DNA of 64,000 bases. Source: Candidatus Roslinia caecavium. Its GTDB lineage: Bacteria; Bacillota; Clostridia; Monoglobales; Monoglobaceae. Below the pieces are notes generated by a model that saw only the letters and a list, made by a program, of their open reading frames with translations, made no database searches and was not told the origin of the DNA. The DNA is taken from assembly GCA_904419955.1 (NCBI GenBank), contig CAJFTO010000014.1:1-64000 (forward strand), given 5' to 3'. Position numbers and translations under genes: made by a program. Numbering within the stretch: position 1 is the stretch's first letter; each line of letters opens with the position of its first letter. Shown piece by piece: positions 62,964-64,000 of the stretch.

Positions 62964-64000
62964 TTAGTCTACTTTAACGACCCAGTTCATCTCGTCTTCC
63001 GCGTCGCCGGTCTGAATATCGGTGATAGCGTTAAAGATCCTCTGAGTTACCTCGCCGATTTGGTTGTTGTTTATATGCATGACTTTATCTTCCCAGCGCA
63101 GTTCGCCGACGGGAGAGATGATAGCGGCCGTTCCGGTACCGAAACATTCTTCGAGCTTACCGGCGTCGTAAGCGTCGGCTACTTCCTGAATCGATATGCG
63201 TTTTTCGGATACGGGGATTCCCCATTTTTTAAGTAGTTCTATAGTAGACATTCTTGTTATACCGCTTAAAATACTTCCGTTTAATGCCGGAGTAACGACC
63301 TCGCCGTCTATTTTAAAGAATATGTTCATAGAACCTACTTCTTCTATGTATTTTTGTTCAACGCCGTCGAGCCACAATACCTGAGAGTAGCCTTTTTCGT
63401 GAGCGATAACCTGCGCTCTTATGCTGCCCGCATAGTTGCCGCCGGTTTTTGTGAAGCCTGTTCCGCCGCGTACCGCGCGAACATACGAGTCTTCTACGTA
63501 TATCTTTACCGGAGCCAGACCTTCCGGATAGTAGAGTCCGCTCGGCGAACAAATTATTAAGAAGAGATACGACTCGGACGGTCTAACGCCGAGATACGGA
63601 TCGGTCGCTATGATAAAAGGTCTGATATAAAGCGAAGCGCCCGCCTGCTCGGGGATCCAGTCTCTGTCGAGTTCTACAAGCTGTTTGAGTCCTTCGAGAC
63701 ATAATTCTTCGTCGATCTGAGGGATAGCCAGTCTTTCGTTTGATACGTTTAATCTGGCGAAATTCTTGTCGGGTCTGAAGAGTCTTACGTGTCCCTGCTT
63801 GTCCTTATACGCCTTTAGACCTTCGAACACTTCCTGAGCGTAGTGGAACACCATAGCCGAAGGGTCTAATTCAAGAGGAGCGTACGGGACTATTCGCGGA
63901 TCGTGCCAGCCCTGTCCCTCGTCGTAATTCATCATGAACATGTGATCCGAAAAATATTTGCCAAAAGGAAGATTTTCCATTTGGGGTTTTTCTTTCGGAT
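62964..64000 (-). CDS. ilvE: Branched-chain amino acid aminotransferase (5' end beyond window)
   Basis: PLP-dependent transaminase of leucine, isoleucine and valine. Fold type IV, large BCAT-II form: [44 protein letters not shown], the PLP-lysine region [21 protein letters not shown] (the Lys of TKTGGNYA), then [20 protein letters not shown] and [18 protein letters not shown]. An ATG at 63980 gives 338 residues, but the frame stays open to the window edge and reads PKEKPQ just before it, which is part of the usual BCAT N-terminus. The true start is therefore probably beyond 64000. Confidence 0.95.
   Translation of the reverse strand, partial: PKEKPQMENLPFGKYFSDHMFMMNYDEGQGWHDPRIVPYAPLELDPSAMVFHYAQEVFEGLKAYKDKQGHVRLFRPDKNFARLNVSNERLAIPQIDEELCLEGLKQLVELDRDWIPEQAGASLYIRPFIIATDPYLGVRPSESYLFLIICSPSGLYYPEGLAPVKIYVEDSYVRAVRGGTGFTKTGGNYAGSIRAQVIAHEKGYSQVLWLDGVEQKYIEEVGSMNIFFKIDGEVVTPALNGSILSGITRMSTIELLKKWGIPVSEKRISIQEVADAYDAGKLEECFGTGTAAIISPVGELRWEDKVMHINNNQIGEVTQRIFNAITDIQTGDAEDEMNWVVKVD

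Overview
The window looks like chromosomal DNA from a Gram-positive anaerobe of the class Clostridia, probably a gut plant-polysaccharide degrader. This rests on a sporulation-type sigma-H, a CwlD-like amidase, type III glutamine synthetase, S-layer-homology (SLH) and copper-amine-oxidase-N (CAO-N) surface domains, BspA-type leucine-rich repeats, GLUG repeats, strong AGGAGG ribosome binding sites and canonical TTGACA-17-TATAAT promoters. No phage, transposase, CRISPR array or tRNA gene was recognised. The window opens inside the 3' end of a 5S rRNA gene and closes inside a branched-chain aminotransferase gene.

Layout. 1-9500: the end of an rRNA operon, a very large secreted GLUG-repeat protein broken by two frameshifts, a CwlD-like amidase, and a BspA-type leucine-rich-repeat protein broken by one frameshift. 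9800-18000: an SLH surface protein, methionyl- and glutamyl-tRNA synthetases, and an ECF sigma/anti-sigma pair. 18500-31000: a MATE exporter behind a riboswitch-like leader, a membrane-anchored exported protein, glutamine synthetase III behind an attenuator, sigma-H, a cluster of DnaA boxes, thymidylate kinase overlapping S-adenosylmethionine synthetase, and RqcH. 30300-48900: two AraC regulators, each divergent from a giant secreted glycoside hydrolase (a GH43 galactanase-like enzyme and a GH2 beta-galactosidase), with an SCP2/basic-tail protein, FeoAB and a CAO-N protein between them, then a gluconate-5-dehydrogenase-like SDR. 49100-53000: three exported CAO-N proteins in one orientation. 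53400-57600: a copper-resistance locus (CsoR operators, csoR, a copA-copZ fusion) and a frameshifted flavodoxin-ferredoxin gene. 57600-64000: a basic-tailed small protein, purA, apgM, a candidate small RNA, malQ and ilvE.

How parts fit. The two hydrolase loci suggest locally regulated extracellular breakdown of beta-1,3/1,4-linked galactan or arabinogalactan side chains. At least four large exported proteins (GLUG, BspA, GH43, GH2) carry a similar module of about 80 residues near the C-terminus (GI[LM] strand, then a LF-x-W-type strand), which may be a shared attachment or folding module. Intrinsic terminators overlapping alternative hairpins precede the MATE and glutamine synthetase genes, so both look RNA-controlled.

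Cautions. Three single-base losses (near 556, 7954 and 57354) and one 23-base loss (near 3967) break otherwise intact genes. Whether these are genuine mutations, phase variation or assembly indels cannot be decided from the sequence. Functions are assigned from recognised motifs and domain order, not from a database search.
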